Shown here one piece after another: positions 16,032-25,094 of a stretch of DNA of 40,656 nucleotides (position 1 is the first letter of the stretch; every line of letters begins with the position of its first letter). This DNA comes from Desulfovibrionales bacterium (GTDB taxonomy: Bacteria > Desulfobacterota > Desulfovibrionia > Desulfovibrionales > Desulfovibrionaceae): positions 1 through 40,656 of the forward strand of contig JASGMV010000037.1 of the NCBI GenBank assembly GCA_030156255.1, given 5' to 3'. The notes beneath the pieces are model-generated. The model was given only the letters and a program-made list of their open reading frames with translations, ran no database searches and had not been told where the DNA came from. The translations under genes were made by a program, and so were the position numbers.

Positions 16032-18359
16032 CTAAAGCATGTTCACCGGCTCCAGGTCCAGACTCAGGCGCAGCCCGGATTCTCCGGCGAACTCGCGCCG
16101 GATTGCGGCGAACACCCGGCGCACGGCGGTCCAGTCCTCGCCCTTGAGCATGCAATGCCTGCGCAGCCGGCCGCGCAGCATGGACAAAGGCGCAGGCGCA
16201 GGTCCGAGCACGACCACGCCCTCACGTTTGCCCAGCTCCCGCAGCCGCCGGGCCATGGCCCCCATCAGCTCCGAGAGGGGACCCTGGTCCGCGGGCCAGT
16301 TCAGACGAATCAGCGCCAGTTTCACGAACGGCGGATAACGCCGTCGACGCCGAAGTTCGATTTCCTGGTCGAAAAAGGCCTTGTAGTCGGCCGACAGCAC
16401 CAGGCTCCAGAACGGATTGCCCGGATAACGCGTCTGAATGAGCACTTCGCCGGGCCGCTCGCCGCGCCCGGCCCGGCCGGAGGCCTGGACCAACAATTGA
16501 AACGTCCGCTCCGCGGCCCGGTAATCCGGAAGGTTGCGGCCCAAATCCGCGTTGGCCGCCACCACCAGCGTGACCTTGGGGAAATGGTGTCCTTTGGAGA
16601 GCATCTGCGTGCCCACCAATACTTGCGCCCGGCCCGAACGGAAGGACTCCAGAATCGCTTCAAGCCGTTCGGGGCGCCGCACGGCGTCGCGGTCCATGCG
16701 CAGCACTCGCGTTTGCGGCCCCAGCTCCGCGGCCAAAATCTCCTCCAAACGCTCGGTGCCCTCGCCCATGGGCAGAAAATGCGAGGCCCCGCACTTGGCG
16801 CACGGCCGGGGAAACGGCAACGTCAACCCACAATAATGGCACACGAGGCGCTGGCGGTCCTTATGGAAGGTCATGCTCACTTCGCATTGCGGGCAACGGA
16901 TGGTCTCCTCGCAGTGCAGGCAGTAGAGCACCGGAGCGTAGCCGCGGCGATTCAACAGCACCACGGCCTGCTCCCCGGCCGCAACGACTTCCTTGAGGCG
17001 CAGCAACGACTCGTCGGCCAGCGGCTGGCCACCGTCGAGTTGGGATGCGTCCACCAGGCGCACGTCCGGCAGGGTTCCGCCGCCCACGCGTTTCGTCAGC
17101 TCGAAACGCTCCACCGCGCCGGACAGACTCGATTGGTAGGTCTTGATGTCCGGCGTGGCCGATCCCAGCACCAGAAGCCCCTTGGAAAGCATGGCCCGGA
17201 GCCAGGCGACCTCCTTGGCCTGGTACCCGAATCGCTCCTCCTGTTTGTAGGATTCGTCGTGCTCCTCGTCCAGAACGATCAATCCCGGCGAGCGCAACGG
17301 CAAGAACAGGCTGGAGCGCGCGCCGACCACGGTCACGGGCTTCGATTCCCCCGCCAACCGGCGAAAGATTTCCTCCCTCCGCGCAGGCTCCAGGGACCCG
17401 TGGTACAACAGCACTTCCCCTGGCAGCTCCCTCGACGCGGTTTTCGCCAATCGGCAGGCCAAAGCCACCTCGGGCGCCAGCAGCAAGACGTTGCGGCCGG
17501 ACTCCAGACAGCGCCGGGCGAGCCGCATGTAGACCAGCGTCTTGCCGCTGCCCGTCACGCCGTGCAGCAGCTTGGCCGCGGGCTCGTCCGCATCCAGGGC
17601 CCGGTACAGGCCTTCCAGGGCCGCGGCCTGTTCGTCCGAGGGTTCGTGGCGGACCACGGCCGGAATATCCTCCTCGGGGTCCGGCTCCAGGCAAGGCGCG
17701 TCCACGCGCAGACAGCCCGTATCCGTCAACCGGCGCAGCACCTGGGAAGCCGACCCGCCCAAAGCTCGGGAAAGCTCCTCCCGGGAGGACGGACCACGCT
17801 CGAAGATGTACTCCAGCACCGCGATCTGCCTGGAGGCCGAAGGGCGCAGAGGCCAGGGGGGATCGACGCCCAGCCGAAAAATCTGCTCCCGCTCCTTTCT
17901 GGCGGACTCGCGCAACGTCAGCGCCCGGCCCTGTTCGAAGAGGTCCTTGAAAAGCCGGCGCGCCTCGGGCGCGAGTCCGGGAACGTCCCGGCCGCGCAGC
18001 CGTCGAGGCAGTCCGGGATGGTCGAGTTGGAAAACGACCTGGGAGGTTTTGATTCCGCGGGGCAACACGTTCGCCAGGACCACGGCCCGACGCACGCCCT
18101 GCCGGGCGGCCAGATTGTCGATGATGGAGAGATAGTCGGCGTCGAGCAACGGCGCGGGGTCCACGGGCCAGACCACTGGCTTGAGCTCCACGCCCTCGGG
18201 CGGTCGGACGTCGCCGGGGAGCGCCACGCCGGCGCGCAGGGATTTTCCCATGGGGACCAGCACCACCTGGCCGGGCGCGACAGAAGGGCCATCCACCGGA
18301 GGCAGATAGCTCAACTCCGCAAAAGGCGGGCTGAGAACAGCGACAAGCAGGCGGCTCAT
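16032..18359 (-). CDS. priA: Primosomal protein N' (replication restart helicase PriA)
   Basis: A 775-residue superfamily-2 3'-5' DNA helicase that reloads the replisome at stalled forks. The N-terminal DNA-binding part (about 1-230) is followed by Walker A GVTGSGKT near 267, the DEEH box (VLDEEHDESYKQEE), the eight-cysteine zinc region (CLHCEETIRCPQC, CHYCGL, CAKCGA), and helicase motifs V/VI (GTQMLSKGHHFP, QASGRAGRG). Length and motifs are complete. It sits 13 bases downstream of hisF on the same strand. Confidence 0.95.
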   Translation of the reverse strand: MSRLLVAVLSPPFAELSYLPPVDGPSVAPGQVVLVPMGKSLRAGVALPGDVRPPEGVELKPVVWPVDPAPLLDADYLSIIDNLAARQGVRRAVVLANVLPRGIKTSQVVFQLDHPGLPRRLRGRDVPGLAPEARRLFKDLFEQGRALTLRESARKEREQIFRLGVDPPWPLRPSASRQIAVLEYIFERGPSSREELSRALGGSASQVLRRLTDTGCLRVDAPCLEPDPEEDIPAVVRHEPSDEQAAALEGLYRALDADEPAAKLLHGVTGSGKTLVYMRLARRCLESGRNVLLLAPEVALACRLAKTASRELPGEVLLYHGSLEPARREEIFRRLAGESKPVTVVGARSSLFLPLRSPGLIVLDEEHDESYKQEERFGYQAKEVAWLRAMLSKGLLVLGSATPDIKTYQSSLSGAVERFELTKRVGGGTLPDVRLVDASQLDGGQPLADESLLRLKEVVAAGEQAVVLLNRRGYAPVLYCLHCEETIRCPQCEVSMTFHKDRQRLVCHYCGLTLPFPRPCAKCGASHFLPMGEGTERLEEILAAELGPQTRVLRMDRDAVRRPERLEAILESFRSGRAQVLVGTQMLSKGHHFPKVTLVVAANADLGRNLPDYRAAERTFQLLVQASGRAGRGERPGEVLIQTRYPGNPFWSLVLSADYKAFFDQEIELRRRRRYPPFVKLALIRLNWPADQGPLSELMGAMARRLRELGKREGVVVLGPAPAPLSMLRGRLRRHCMLKGEDWTAVRRVFAAIRREFAGESGLRLSLDLEPVNML

Positions 18360-18372
18360 GGCCGGCCTTCTT

Positions 18373-19152
18373 TTACCAAACCATGCGCATTTTCACGCCG
18401 CGGCCCTGGATGTGCTCCTTGATCTGCTTGATGCTGTACTCGCCGTAGTGGACGATGGAGGCGATGAGCGCGGCCGAGGCGTTGGCTTCCAGGAAAGCGT
18501 CGGCCATGTGGTCGGGATTGCCCGCTCCGCCCGAGGCGATGACCGGAATGTGCACGTTTTTGGTCACAAGGCGCGTCAATTCGAGATCGTAGCCGTCCTT
18601 GGTCCCGTCGGCGTCGATGGAGTTGAGGCAAATTTCTCCGGCGCCCAGGGCCTCGCCGGTCTTGGCCCACTCGATGGCGTCCATGCCCACGGGCTTGCGG
18701 CCGCCGTGGATGACCACCTCGAATCCAGACGGAATGTCCGCGGTTTTCTCCACGCGCTTCACGTCCATACCCAGCACCACGCACTGGGACCCGAAAGCCG
18801 CGGCGCCCTCGCTGATGATGTCCGGATTCTTGACCGCTCCGGAGTTCACCGAAACCTTCTCGGCGCCGGCCAGCAGCACGGCCCGCATGTCATCCAGCGT
18901 ATTGATGCCGCCGCCCACGGAAAACGGGATGAAAATCTGTTCGGCCACGCGCTCCACCACGTCCAGGAAAATGCCGCGCTGCTCATGGGAGGCCGTAATG
19001 TCGTAGAAGACGATCTCGTCGGCGCCGGCCTCGAAATAGGCCTTGGCCGACTCCACCGGATCGCCGATGTCTATGTTGTCCACGAACTTCACGCCCTTGG
19101 TCAGCTTGCCGGCGCGCACGTCCAAACAGGGAATGATACGCTTGCTAAGCAT
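18373..19152 (-). CDS. hisF: Imidazole glycerol phosphate synthase, cyclase subunit HisF
   Basis: A 259-residue (beta/alpha)8 barrel that uses ammonia from HisH to close the imidazole ring in histidine synthesis and releases [17 protein letters not shown] carries catalytic Asp11, and the second Asp lies in VLGMDVKR near 130. Phosphate-binding loops FSVGGGI and ASGGAGN are present. Its ATG overlaps the hisH stop by 8 bases, as expected for a heterodimer. No other his genes are in the window. Confidence 0.95.
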   Translation of the reverse strand: MLSKRIIPCLDVRAGKLTKGVKFVDNIDIGDPVESAKAYFEAGADEIVFYDITASHEQRGIFLDVVERVAEQIFIPFSVGGGINTLDDMRAVLLAGAEKVSVNSGAVKNPDIISEGAAAFGSQCVVLGMDVKRVEKTADIPSGFEVVIHGGRKPVGMDAIEWAKTGEALGAGEICLNSIDADGTKDGYDLELTRLVTKNVHIPVIASGGAGNPDHMADAFLEANASAALIASIVHYGEYSIKQIKEHIQGRGVKMRMVW

Positions 19153-19783
19153 TGCCGGCCTCCTTGCAGAACGTGTCGAAATTCTTGAGAAGCTGCAGTC
19201 CGGGCCGTCCGCTTTTCTCCGGATGGAACTGCACGGCCCACAACCCGGTGCGGCCGTGAATGGAGCAGAAATCCCGACCGTAAGTGGTCACGCCCAGTAC
19301 GAACTCTTCGGCCGGCGCCGGATAGTAGCTGTGCACGAAATAGAATTCGGCGTTCTTGTCGATCCCCTTGAACAGGGCGTTGTCCTGCAACAGCCGCACC
19401 TGGTTCCAGCCCATGTGCGGCACCCGGATCGGCCGGTTGTCCTCATCGGTCCAGGACGGATTGAACATGCGGCACTCGCCCGGAACGATCCCCAGGGCGG
19501 TGGTGTCGTTTTCCTGGCTGTAATCCAAAAGAATTTGGCAGCCCACGCAGATGCCGAGCAGCGGCTTCTCGGCCCAGATCTGGGCCTTGAGCACCTCGTC
19601 CAGGCCTTCGGCCTGGAGTTCGTCCATGGCCTGGCCCGCCGCTCCGACGCCGGGAAAAATGATTCCGCAGCTTTTTTCAATGGTCTCCGGATCGTTGGTG
19701 ATCGCGCATTCGATCCCCAAGTGGTCCAAGGCCCTGCGCACACTGGTTTGATTGCCCGCCTTATATTTCAAAATGGCCAGCAT
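19145..19783 (-). CDS. hisH: Imidazole glycerol phosphate synthase, glutaminase subunit HisH
   Basis: A 212-residue class I glutamine amidotransferase that supplies ammonia to HisF. The catalytic triad is Cys79 (GICVGCQ), His187 and Glu189 (QFHPEK). The nucleophile elbow reads GICVGCQ rather than the common GICLGMQ, a variant worth noting but not disabling. The frame is open from 19801, but the ribosome site aggagag lies between the two starts and serves the ATG at 19783, which begins with the usual [14 protein letters not shown]. It overlaps hisF by 8 bases. Confidence 0.93.
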   Translation of the reverse strand: MLAILKYKAGNQTSVRRALDHLGIECAITNDPETIEKSCGIIFPGVGAAGQAMDELQAEGLDEVLKAQIWAEKPLLGICVGCQILLDYSQENDTTALGIVPGECRMFNPSWTDEDNRPIRVPHMGWNQVRLLQDNALFKGIDKNAEFYFVHSYYPAPAEEFVLGVTTYGRDFCSIHGRTGLWAVQFHPEKSGRPGLQLLKNFDTFCKEAGNA

Positions 19784-19939
19784 CACTTCTCTCCTATTCA
19801 TTTAGTTCGCCCACTGGTAGTAAAAATCCAAAAGGAACTCAAGTGGCGGCGAACCTTTTTTTCGCACTTGCACAGACGCCTTCGCTTGGATACAAAATCG
19901 CAAGGAAATGCAAGGGAAAAGGAATCAAGACGGTCAGCC

Positions 19940-20584
19940 ATGCCCATCAACACTCCAAAGTTTTCGCCTTCCGAGATACTCACGCAATTGATGGAGGGCA
20001 ACCGGCGTTTCATCCGGGGAGAACGCAACGAACACGCCAACCGCGAGGAAGCGCTGGAGAAAATGAGGGCTCCGCAAAACGTGATCGCCACCGTGGTGTG
20101 CTGTTCGGACTCCCGCGTCGCTCCGGAGCATCTTTTCGACGCCGAACTGGGCAGCCTGTTCGTGGTCCGAACGGCGGGCGGCGTGGTCACGGCCGCATCC
20201 CTGGGCTCCATCGAATACTCCTGCCTCTACGCGGGCAGTTCCCTGGTGTTCCTTCTCGGGCATGACGACTGCGGCGCCGTCCAGGCAACGATCCAGCACC
20301 TGCTGGACCGCTACACCCCGGAGTCGGACGCCATCGCAACCATTGTCCAGAACATTCTGCCCTGCGCCGCAGCCGCCGGGCCGGACCAGGACATCGTCCA
20401 GGCCGTGCGCGCCACGGCCGTGGCCCACGTGGAGCGCACCATGAGCCGCATCATCGCCGCCAGCCAACCGCTGCGCCGGCTCATGGGCAAAGGACTGGTC
20501 GGCGTAGCCGGCGGCCTTGCGGTCCACACATCCGGCGAGGTTCTTTTGCTGCCGGAGACAGACGGTACGGAAAAGAACTCGTGA
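19940..20584 (+). CDS. Beta-class carbonic anhydrase
   Basis: A 214-residue beta-carbonic anhydrase interconverting CO2 and bicarbonate in the cytoplasm. Zinc ligands and the Asp-Arg dyad are intact: CSDSR with Cys55, Asp57, Arg59, and HDDCG with His108 and Cys111. The N-terminus LMEGNRRFIRGE is standard. The frame continues upstream, antisense to hisH, but family similarity begins at the ATG at 19940. The TGA overlaps the GTG start of the downstream permease, so the two are translationally coupled; this links CO2/bicarbonate chemistry with that transporter. Confidence 0.93.
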   Translation: MPINTPKFSPSEILTQLMEGNRRFIRGERNEHANREEALEKMRAPQNVIATVVCCSDSRVAPEHLFDAELGSLFVVRTAGGVVTAASLGSIEYSCLYAGSSLVFLLGHDDCGAVQATIQHLLDRYTPESDAIATIVQNILPCAAAAGPDQDIVQAVRATAVAHVERTMSRIIAASQPLRRLMGKGLVGVAGGLAVHTSGEVLLLPETDGTEKNS

Positions 20585-22302
20585 ACGGCCAGCCCCCGCC
20601 CTCCCGCTCCAACGGCGCCGCGTGGTTCAGCGACGGCCTGATGGGCGCCCAGCACATGGCGCTGGTCCTCAGCGGGATAGTGCTCATCCCGACCATGCTC
20701 GGGGCCATCTACCACATTCCCCACGCCCAATTGCACGACATGATGTTCGCCACGGCCGTGGGCGCGGCCATCGCCTCCGCCCTGCAAATGCTGACGTGCA
20801 AACATTTCGGCCTGGGCGAGGTCCTCTTCATGTCCACGGCCAGCGCCTACCTGCCTTGCGCGCACACGGCCCTGGAGCTGGGAGGCGTGCAACTGCTGGC
20901 CGCCCTGGGGCTGCTTTCGGCGGTGGTGCGGGTCGTCTACGGACTCTTCCTTTACAGATTACGACATATCGTGACGCCGACGGTGGGCGGCGTCATCATC
21001 ATGCTCGCCGTGACCGGGCTGCTCAAGGACGCGGCCGTCACCTGGAGCGGGCCAGCGTTCCTGTCGGGTCCGCTGGCCCACAAGCGGCTGGCCGTGGGCG
21101 CGCTGACCATGGCGGTGATGCTGGTTGCGGAGCGCGCAGCCGGACGCCGGCTCCGGCCTTGGGGGCTCATCTTCGGGCTCGTCGCCGGGAGCCTCGCAGC
21201 ATGGCTCGCAGGACTCTTCGATCTTTCTTCCGTGCGTAACGCGGAATGGTTCGGCGCGCCCAATCTCAAGGCTTCGCTGCACCTGGGAGAGATGACCCTG
21301 GAAAAGTGCTTCCTCTTCCTGACCTTCGCCGTGGCGGCGCTGGTCACCTGCATCAAATACACGGGCGACGCCATGGTGGTGCAGCGCATCGCGCATCCCG
21401 ACAAAAGCAAAAACGATTTCGAGGCGATCCAGAGCGGGGTCTACGCCTCGGCCGTGGGCTCCCTGCCCTCCTGCTTTCTGGGGGGCATGCCCATTGCGTC
21501 GCATTCCTCCAACGTGGCGTTGCTTTCCTTGACTTCGTCCACATCGCGCAGAGTGGGCTGGATCGGCTGCCTGCTGACCGTATGCGTGGCGTTTTGCCCC
21601 AAGCTGCTCTTCGCCATGCTGGCCATTCCCGGCCCGGTGCTCGGCGCAACGGGCGTGGTGTTGGTGGGACACCTCTTCGCCTCGGGCATGCAGCTGGCGG
21701 CCAGCCAGGGCCTGCGCTACCGCAACGGACTCATCGTGGGTCTCTCGCTGGTCCTGGGACTTTTGGTAAGCGACGACAGCTTCTTTCCCAACGCCTACCC
21801 GGAGTTCCTTGCGCCCCTGGTGAAAAATGGTTTCGCCGTCGGCGGGATCACGGCCATCCTCATGACCCTCGGCCTGGAGGTCGCCAGCGGCAGGCGAACC
21901 GTCATACGGCTGCGTTCAAAGCAGGAAGACATCTCCCTGATCTGGTCCCAAACCGCGGCCTTCTCCGAGCGCCACGGCCTGTCCCTCCGGGACGGACGGT
22001 TTCTGGAGTTGGCCTGCGATGAAACCGTGTGCCACATGATCCGGGAAATGGGCAAAAACGGAGCCCAAGGAATGATCACCCTGACGTTGACCCGTGGTGA
22101 AGACGATGTACAGGTCGAGGCCACGGCCAAAGCGCGCATGAGCGAAGTGGACCTCGCGGAAGCGCCGGACCTGGAACGGGCCTCGGAAGAGGACCTCCAA
22201 CGTCTGGGGCTGCTGCTGCTCAATAGCACGGCCAAAGACGTCACCCACCTGCACATCGCCGGATATACGGTGATAAAGTTCAGTTTGCCGACAACCGGAT
22301 GA
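20581..22302 (+). CDS. NCS2 (uracil/xanthine-type) permease with C-terminal RsbW-like domain
   Basis: A 573-residue inner-membrane protein starting with GTG inside the carbonic anhydrase stop (GTGA). Residues 15-430 have the 14-helix NCS2/SLC23 layout: LMGAQHMALVLSGIVLIPTML at the start, a central PSCFLGGMPIASHSSN, and LGATGVVLVGHLFASG. Residues about 447-570 are soluble and resemble the anti-sigma/HATPase_c_2 fold: LELACDETVCHMIREMG matches the N-box helix and LQRLGLLLLNSTAKDVTHL the final GLxLI helix, but ATP-binding Asn and Gly residues are missing. Substrate is unknown; the usual guess is a nucleobase, while the carbonic anhydrase neighbour makes an anion such as bicarbonate worth considering. 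Confidence 0.8.
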   Translation: MNGQPPPSRSNGAAWFSDGLMGAQHMALVLSGIVLIPTMLGAIYHIPHAQLHDMMFATAVGAAIASALQMLTCKHFGLGEVLFMSTASAYLPCAHTALELGGVQLLAALGLLSAVVRVVYGLFLYRLRHIVTPTVGGVIIMLAVTGLLKDAAVTWSGPAFLSGPLAHKRLAVGALTMAVMLVAERAAGRRLRPWGLIFGLVAGSLAAWLAGLFDLSSVRNAEWFGAPNLKASLHLGEMTLEKCFLFLTFAVAALVTCIKYTGDAMVVQRIAHPDKSKNDFEAIQSGVYASAVGSLPSCFLGGMPIASHSSNVALLSLTSSTSRRVGWIGCLLTVCVAFCPKLLFAMLAIPGPVLGATGVVLVGHLFASGMQLAASQGLRYRNGLIVGLSLVLGLLVSDDSFFPNAYPEFLAPLVKNGFAVGGITAILMTLGLEVASGRRTVIRLRSKQEDISLIWSQTAAFSERHGLSLRDGRFLELACDETVCHMIREMGKNGAQGMITLTLTRGEDDVQVEATAKARMSEVDLAEAPDLERASEEDLQRLGLLLLNSTAKDVTHLHIAGYTVIKFSLPTTG

Positions 22303-22345
22303 CGGTCAAGCCGGCTCGCCCGCGATGAACCGTCCGAGGCCGGTT
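22293..22345. terminator. Imperfect hairpin between convergent permease and J-protein genes
   Basis: aaccgg..acggt at 22293-22306 pairs with accgt..ccggtt near 22329-22345, with internal bulges. It overlaps the permease stop. No T-run follows. It is a candidate bidirectional terminator only. Confidence 0.3.
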
Positions 22346-22352
22346 CTCGAAG

Positions 22353-23150
22353 CTATTTCCCGTAAATCCTCAGATACAGATCGCCCTTGACGGGGCCGAT
22401 GCGGCGGCCAAGGCCTTTGAGACGGATGGCCCGGCCGATGGCGAAGTCCGCGGGGAGGCGGACCTCCACGGTCTTGGGCTTTCGCCCCAGGCGCTGGTCC
22501 ACGGTCAGGCGCAGCACCCTGCCGGGCAGAAGCTGGTGGCGCGGGAAATAGACGGCCTGCTCGTCGTCCAGGTGCCGAAGCAGCCACCCCTTGAATCCGC
22601 CAAGCACCCCCTGGGATACGTCCACATCCATCTTTTTTTCGCCCCAGCGCAGGGAAACCTTGCGCCGGCTGGCCTGGGTCGCTCCGGGTCGCCCGCCGTG
22701 GCGGCGCACTTCGCGGTAGATGTCCTCGAAGACCTGCCGGGCGAAGGGGTCCTTGAGCAGGTCGTGCAGCACGTCCTCTTTGGTGAAATAAACGTTGCGC
22801 GCCTGGCGCGTCCCGGCGCCGGACTGCGCGCCCTCGGCGCCGGCGTGGGACTTGGCGCGCTGGTAGGCCCGGGCCGCCTCTTCCTTGCTGGCGCGGGGCT
22901 CCTCCCGCGCCGATCCCGCAGCCGAACCAGTCCCCGCCGCGCCGGTCTGCGGCGACGCCTTCAGATAATTGCGCAGAAAGACGTAGGCCTCGTTGAGTTC
23001 GCGGAACTTGTCCGAAGCCGCAGGATCGTTGGGATGCAGGTCGGGGTGGAGTTCAAACGCCAGCTTGCGGAAGGAGGTCTTGACTTCCTCGATGTCCGCG
23101 CCGTGGCTAAGGCGCAAAATCCGGTAGGCTTGTCTTGAAGTCAAAGGCAT
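22353..23150 (-). CDS. J-domain co-chaperone (zinc-finger-less, CbpA-like)
   Basis: A 265-residue protein with an N-terminal J domain (about 4-66) containing HPD at 35-37, which stimulates DnaK ATPase. A variable Ala/Gly/Arg-rich linker follows. The C-terminal 90 residues (LRLTVDQRLGRKPKTVEVRL, then GRAIRLKGLG and GDLYLRIYGK) match the second half of the DnaJ substrate-binding fold. There is no cysteine zinc finger and only one beta domain is evident, so it is shorter than CbpA. It lies 15 bases after a YkgJ-type gene and is probably co-transcribed with it. Confidence 0.85.
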   Translation of the reverse strand: MPLTSRQAYRILRLSHGADIEEVKTSFRKLAFELHPDLHPNDPAASDKFRELNEAYVFLRNYLKASPQTGAAGTGSAAGSAREEPRASKEEAARAYQRAKSHAGAEGAQSGAGTRQARNVYFTKEDVLHDLLKDPFARQVFEDIYREVRRHGGRPGATQASRRKVSLRWGEKKMDVDVSQGVLGGFKGWLLRHLDDEQAVYFPRHQLLPGRVLRLTVDQRLGRKPKTVEVRLPADFAIGRAIRLKGLGRRIGPVKGDLYLRIYGK

Positions 23151-23165
23151 GGCCGGCTCCGCGCG

Positions 23166-23648
23166 TCAACCTCGGCTCTTGCGGCCGCGAATGCGATCCA
23201 ACATTTCATCCAGGTCCGAAAACAAGGCGTTGGGGGCGTCCGAGTCGCCGTTTCCCCACAGTCCTTCCCGTCGCAAATATTCGACGCCTTCCTCGACGAA
23301 CCGGTCGAATTCGGCGTCCGGCTCCAGGCCGGGGCAGTCGTCCCTGGCCATGAAGAAGCTCTGTTTATCCAAAAGATTGCCCTTGAAATACGGCCAAGCC
23401 CGGCAAACGTCCGGCCGCCCGGGATGCACGCCGCAGCCTCGGCCTTCAACGTAAAAGACGCAGGCGCCGTTCTCGCCGCTGGACAATCGGCGCTTCCCGC
23501 TCCGGCGCACGATATACTGAGCCTCGAAAGCTTCCGGGCTGATTTCAAGGTGGTCGACGAGGCGTTGGACGTCGCGCGAAGAGACGACGATTCCTCCCTC
23601 ACCCTGGCAACACACGCCGCACATCCGGCAGGAAAACGCCTTACACAC
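23166..23648 (-). CDS. YkgJ-type CxxCxxCC cysteine-cluster protein
   Basis: A 160-residue protein with the family signature CxxCxxCC at Cys7-Cys14 (CRMCGVCC), and further conserved cysteines in GACVFY, GCGVHPGRPDVCRAWPY and DDCPGL. The family probably binds zinc or an iron-sulfur cluster; its biochemical role is not established. GTG is the start, supported by aaggag 6 bases ahead. The J-domain gene begins 15 bases after its stop. Confidence 0.85.
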   Translation of the reverse strand: MCKAFSCRMCGVCCQGEGGIVVSSRDVQRLVDHLEISPEAFEAQYIVRRSGKRRLSSGENGACVFYVEGRGCGVHPGRPDVCRAWPYFKGNLLDKQSFFMARDDCPGLEPDAEFDRFVEEGVEYLRREGLWGNGDSDAPNALFSDLDEMLDRIRGRKSRG

Positions 23649-23857
23649 CCGATACTCCTTGCATCCCGGCCAGCCGCGCCAAACGACGCCCGACGCGTTG
23701 CGGCGCTTCTTGACCTTGCGGCCCGTCGGCGCTAGCTCTTGAAGTCCGCACGAACCGCGGAAAAGAATCCCCCTTCAGTCGCAGGCCCAACAGCGATAAC
23801 GCAATACCGGGCGTTTGGGAAGCTCCAGCGCCCTGCGCCTATTGATAAGGAGACTCC

Positions 23858-25081
23858 ATGTTCGAACCACTGGCCGCCATTCCCAAAGAAGAGCTGGCCC
23901 GACGCAAAGCCGAATGCCTAGCCTTTTTGTCCGAATTACAGCCCGACGCCGGTGGATTGCTGGTCCTCAGCCGGTTGAGCATCTATTATTTTACGGGAAC
24001 GCTTTTGCCTGGAGTCCTCTGGTTGCCTCGCAACGGAGAAAACGTGCTGATGCTGCGCAAGGGACTGGAGCGCGCGCAATTGGAGGCCGGCGGATGCCGG
24101 TTGGCCGCATTCCGCTCGTTCTCCAAACTGGCCGCCATCTGCAAGGACATGGACTCGCCGCTGACCGAGGTTCTCGCGGCCGAAACCACAGGCGCGACCT
24201 GGCAGCTCGGCGAAATGCTCGCCAGCCGCCTGACCGGCGTCTCCATCGTTCCGGGAGATATGGCCATCAGCAAGGCCATGGCCCGCAAGTCCGAATGGGA
24301 GCTTGAAATCATGCGGCTGTGCGGCGCTCGCCACGGGGAGGGGTTGGAGAACATCATTCCCTCCAAAATCCGCCCCGGCATGAGCGAGCGGGAAATCGCC
24401 ATCATCTGCTGGGAGTCCTTCTACTCACTGGGCCACGCCGGTCCCCTGCGCATGAACGCCGCAGGCGAGGAATGCTTCCTCGGCCACGTTTCCGCCGGAG
24501 ACTCCGGCAATTACCCCAGCGGATTCAACGGTCCCCTCGGCCTGCGCGGCGGCCACCCGGCGACGCCGTTCATGGGATACGCCGGGAAACTCTGGGAGTC
24601 CGCCCAGCCCCTGGCCCTGGACATCGGATTCAGCCTGGAGGGCTACTGTACGGACAAGACGCAGGTCTACTGGCCCGGCCCGGCGTCCTCCATTCCGGAC
24701 AACGTTCGCAAGGCCCACGATTTCTGCATGGAGATCGAAGCCGGCCTCTCCGACATGATGAAACCGGGAACGACGCCGGCCGAAATGTGGGAGTTCTGCC
24801 TGGACACGGCCCAAAAGCGGTCCATGACGGAGGGCTTCATGGGGCTGGGAGGCAACAAGGTTCCCTTCGTCGGCCACGGCATCGGATTGGTGGTGGACGG
24901 CTGGCCCGCTCTGGCCAAAGGGTTCGACGAACCGTTGGAGGCCGGCATGTGCCTGGCCGTAGAGCCCAAGTTCGGCATTCCGGACCTGGGCATGGTCGGC
25001 GTCGAGAACACCTTCGAAGTCACGGAGAACGGGGGCAGGATCATTACGGGCTGCGCCGGGGAAATCATCTGCATCGAGTAG
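23858..25081 (+). CDS. M24 family metallopeptidase (Xaa-Pro aminopeptidase/creatinase fold)
   Basis: A 407-residue pita-bread-fold enzyme. The N-terminal creatinase-like domain (about 1-150) precedes the catalytic domain with the five metal ligands: Asp255 and Asp266 (LDIGFSLEGYCTDK), His340 (GHGIGL), Glu369 (VEPKFG) and Glu383 (GVENTF). All are present, so a dinuclear-metal hydrolase is expected. Family members cleave Xaa-Pro peptides or other C-N bonds. A strong ribosome site (aaggag) precedes the ATG. The ABC importer starts 13 bases downstream, so substrate import and hydrolysis may be linked. Confidence 0.9.
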   Translation: MFEPLAAIPKEELARRKAECLAFLSELQPDAGGLLVLSRLSIYYFTGTLLPGVLWLPRNGENVLMLRKGLERAQLEAGGCRLAAFRSFSKLAAICKDMDSPLTEVLAAETTGATWQLGEMLASRLTGVSIVPGDMAISKAMARKSEWELEIMRLCGARHGEGLENIIPSKIRPGMSEREIAIICWESFYSLGHAGPLRMNAAGEECFLGHVSAGDSGNYPSGFNGPLGLRGGHPATPFMGYAGKLWESAQPLALDIGFSLEGYCTDKTQVYWPGPASSIPDNVRKAHDFCMEIEAGLSDMMKPGTTPAEMWEFCLDTAQKRSMTEGFMGLGGNKVPFVGHGIGLVVDGWPALAKGFDEPLEAGMCLAVEPKFGIPDLGMVGVENTFEVTENGGRIITGCAGEIICIE

Positions 25082-25094
25082 ACGGGAGTCGCGC

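Noticed and set aside
16155-18422. Long open frame of 755 codons on the plus strand
   Set aside because: Antisense shadow of priA with Arg/Gln/His-biased composition.
23649-23857. Possible tRNA or small RNA between the YkgJ and M24 genes
   Set aside because: No cloverleaf arms or T-loop motif; appears to be plain promoter DNA.
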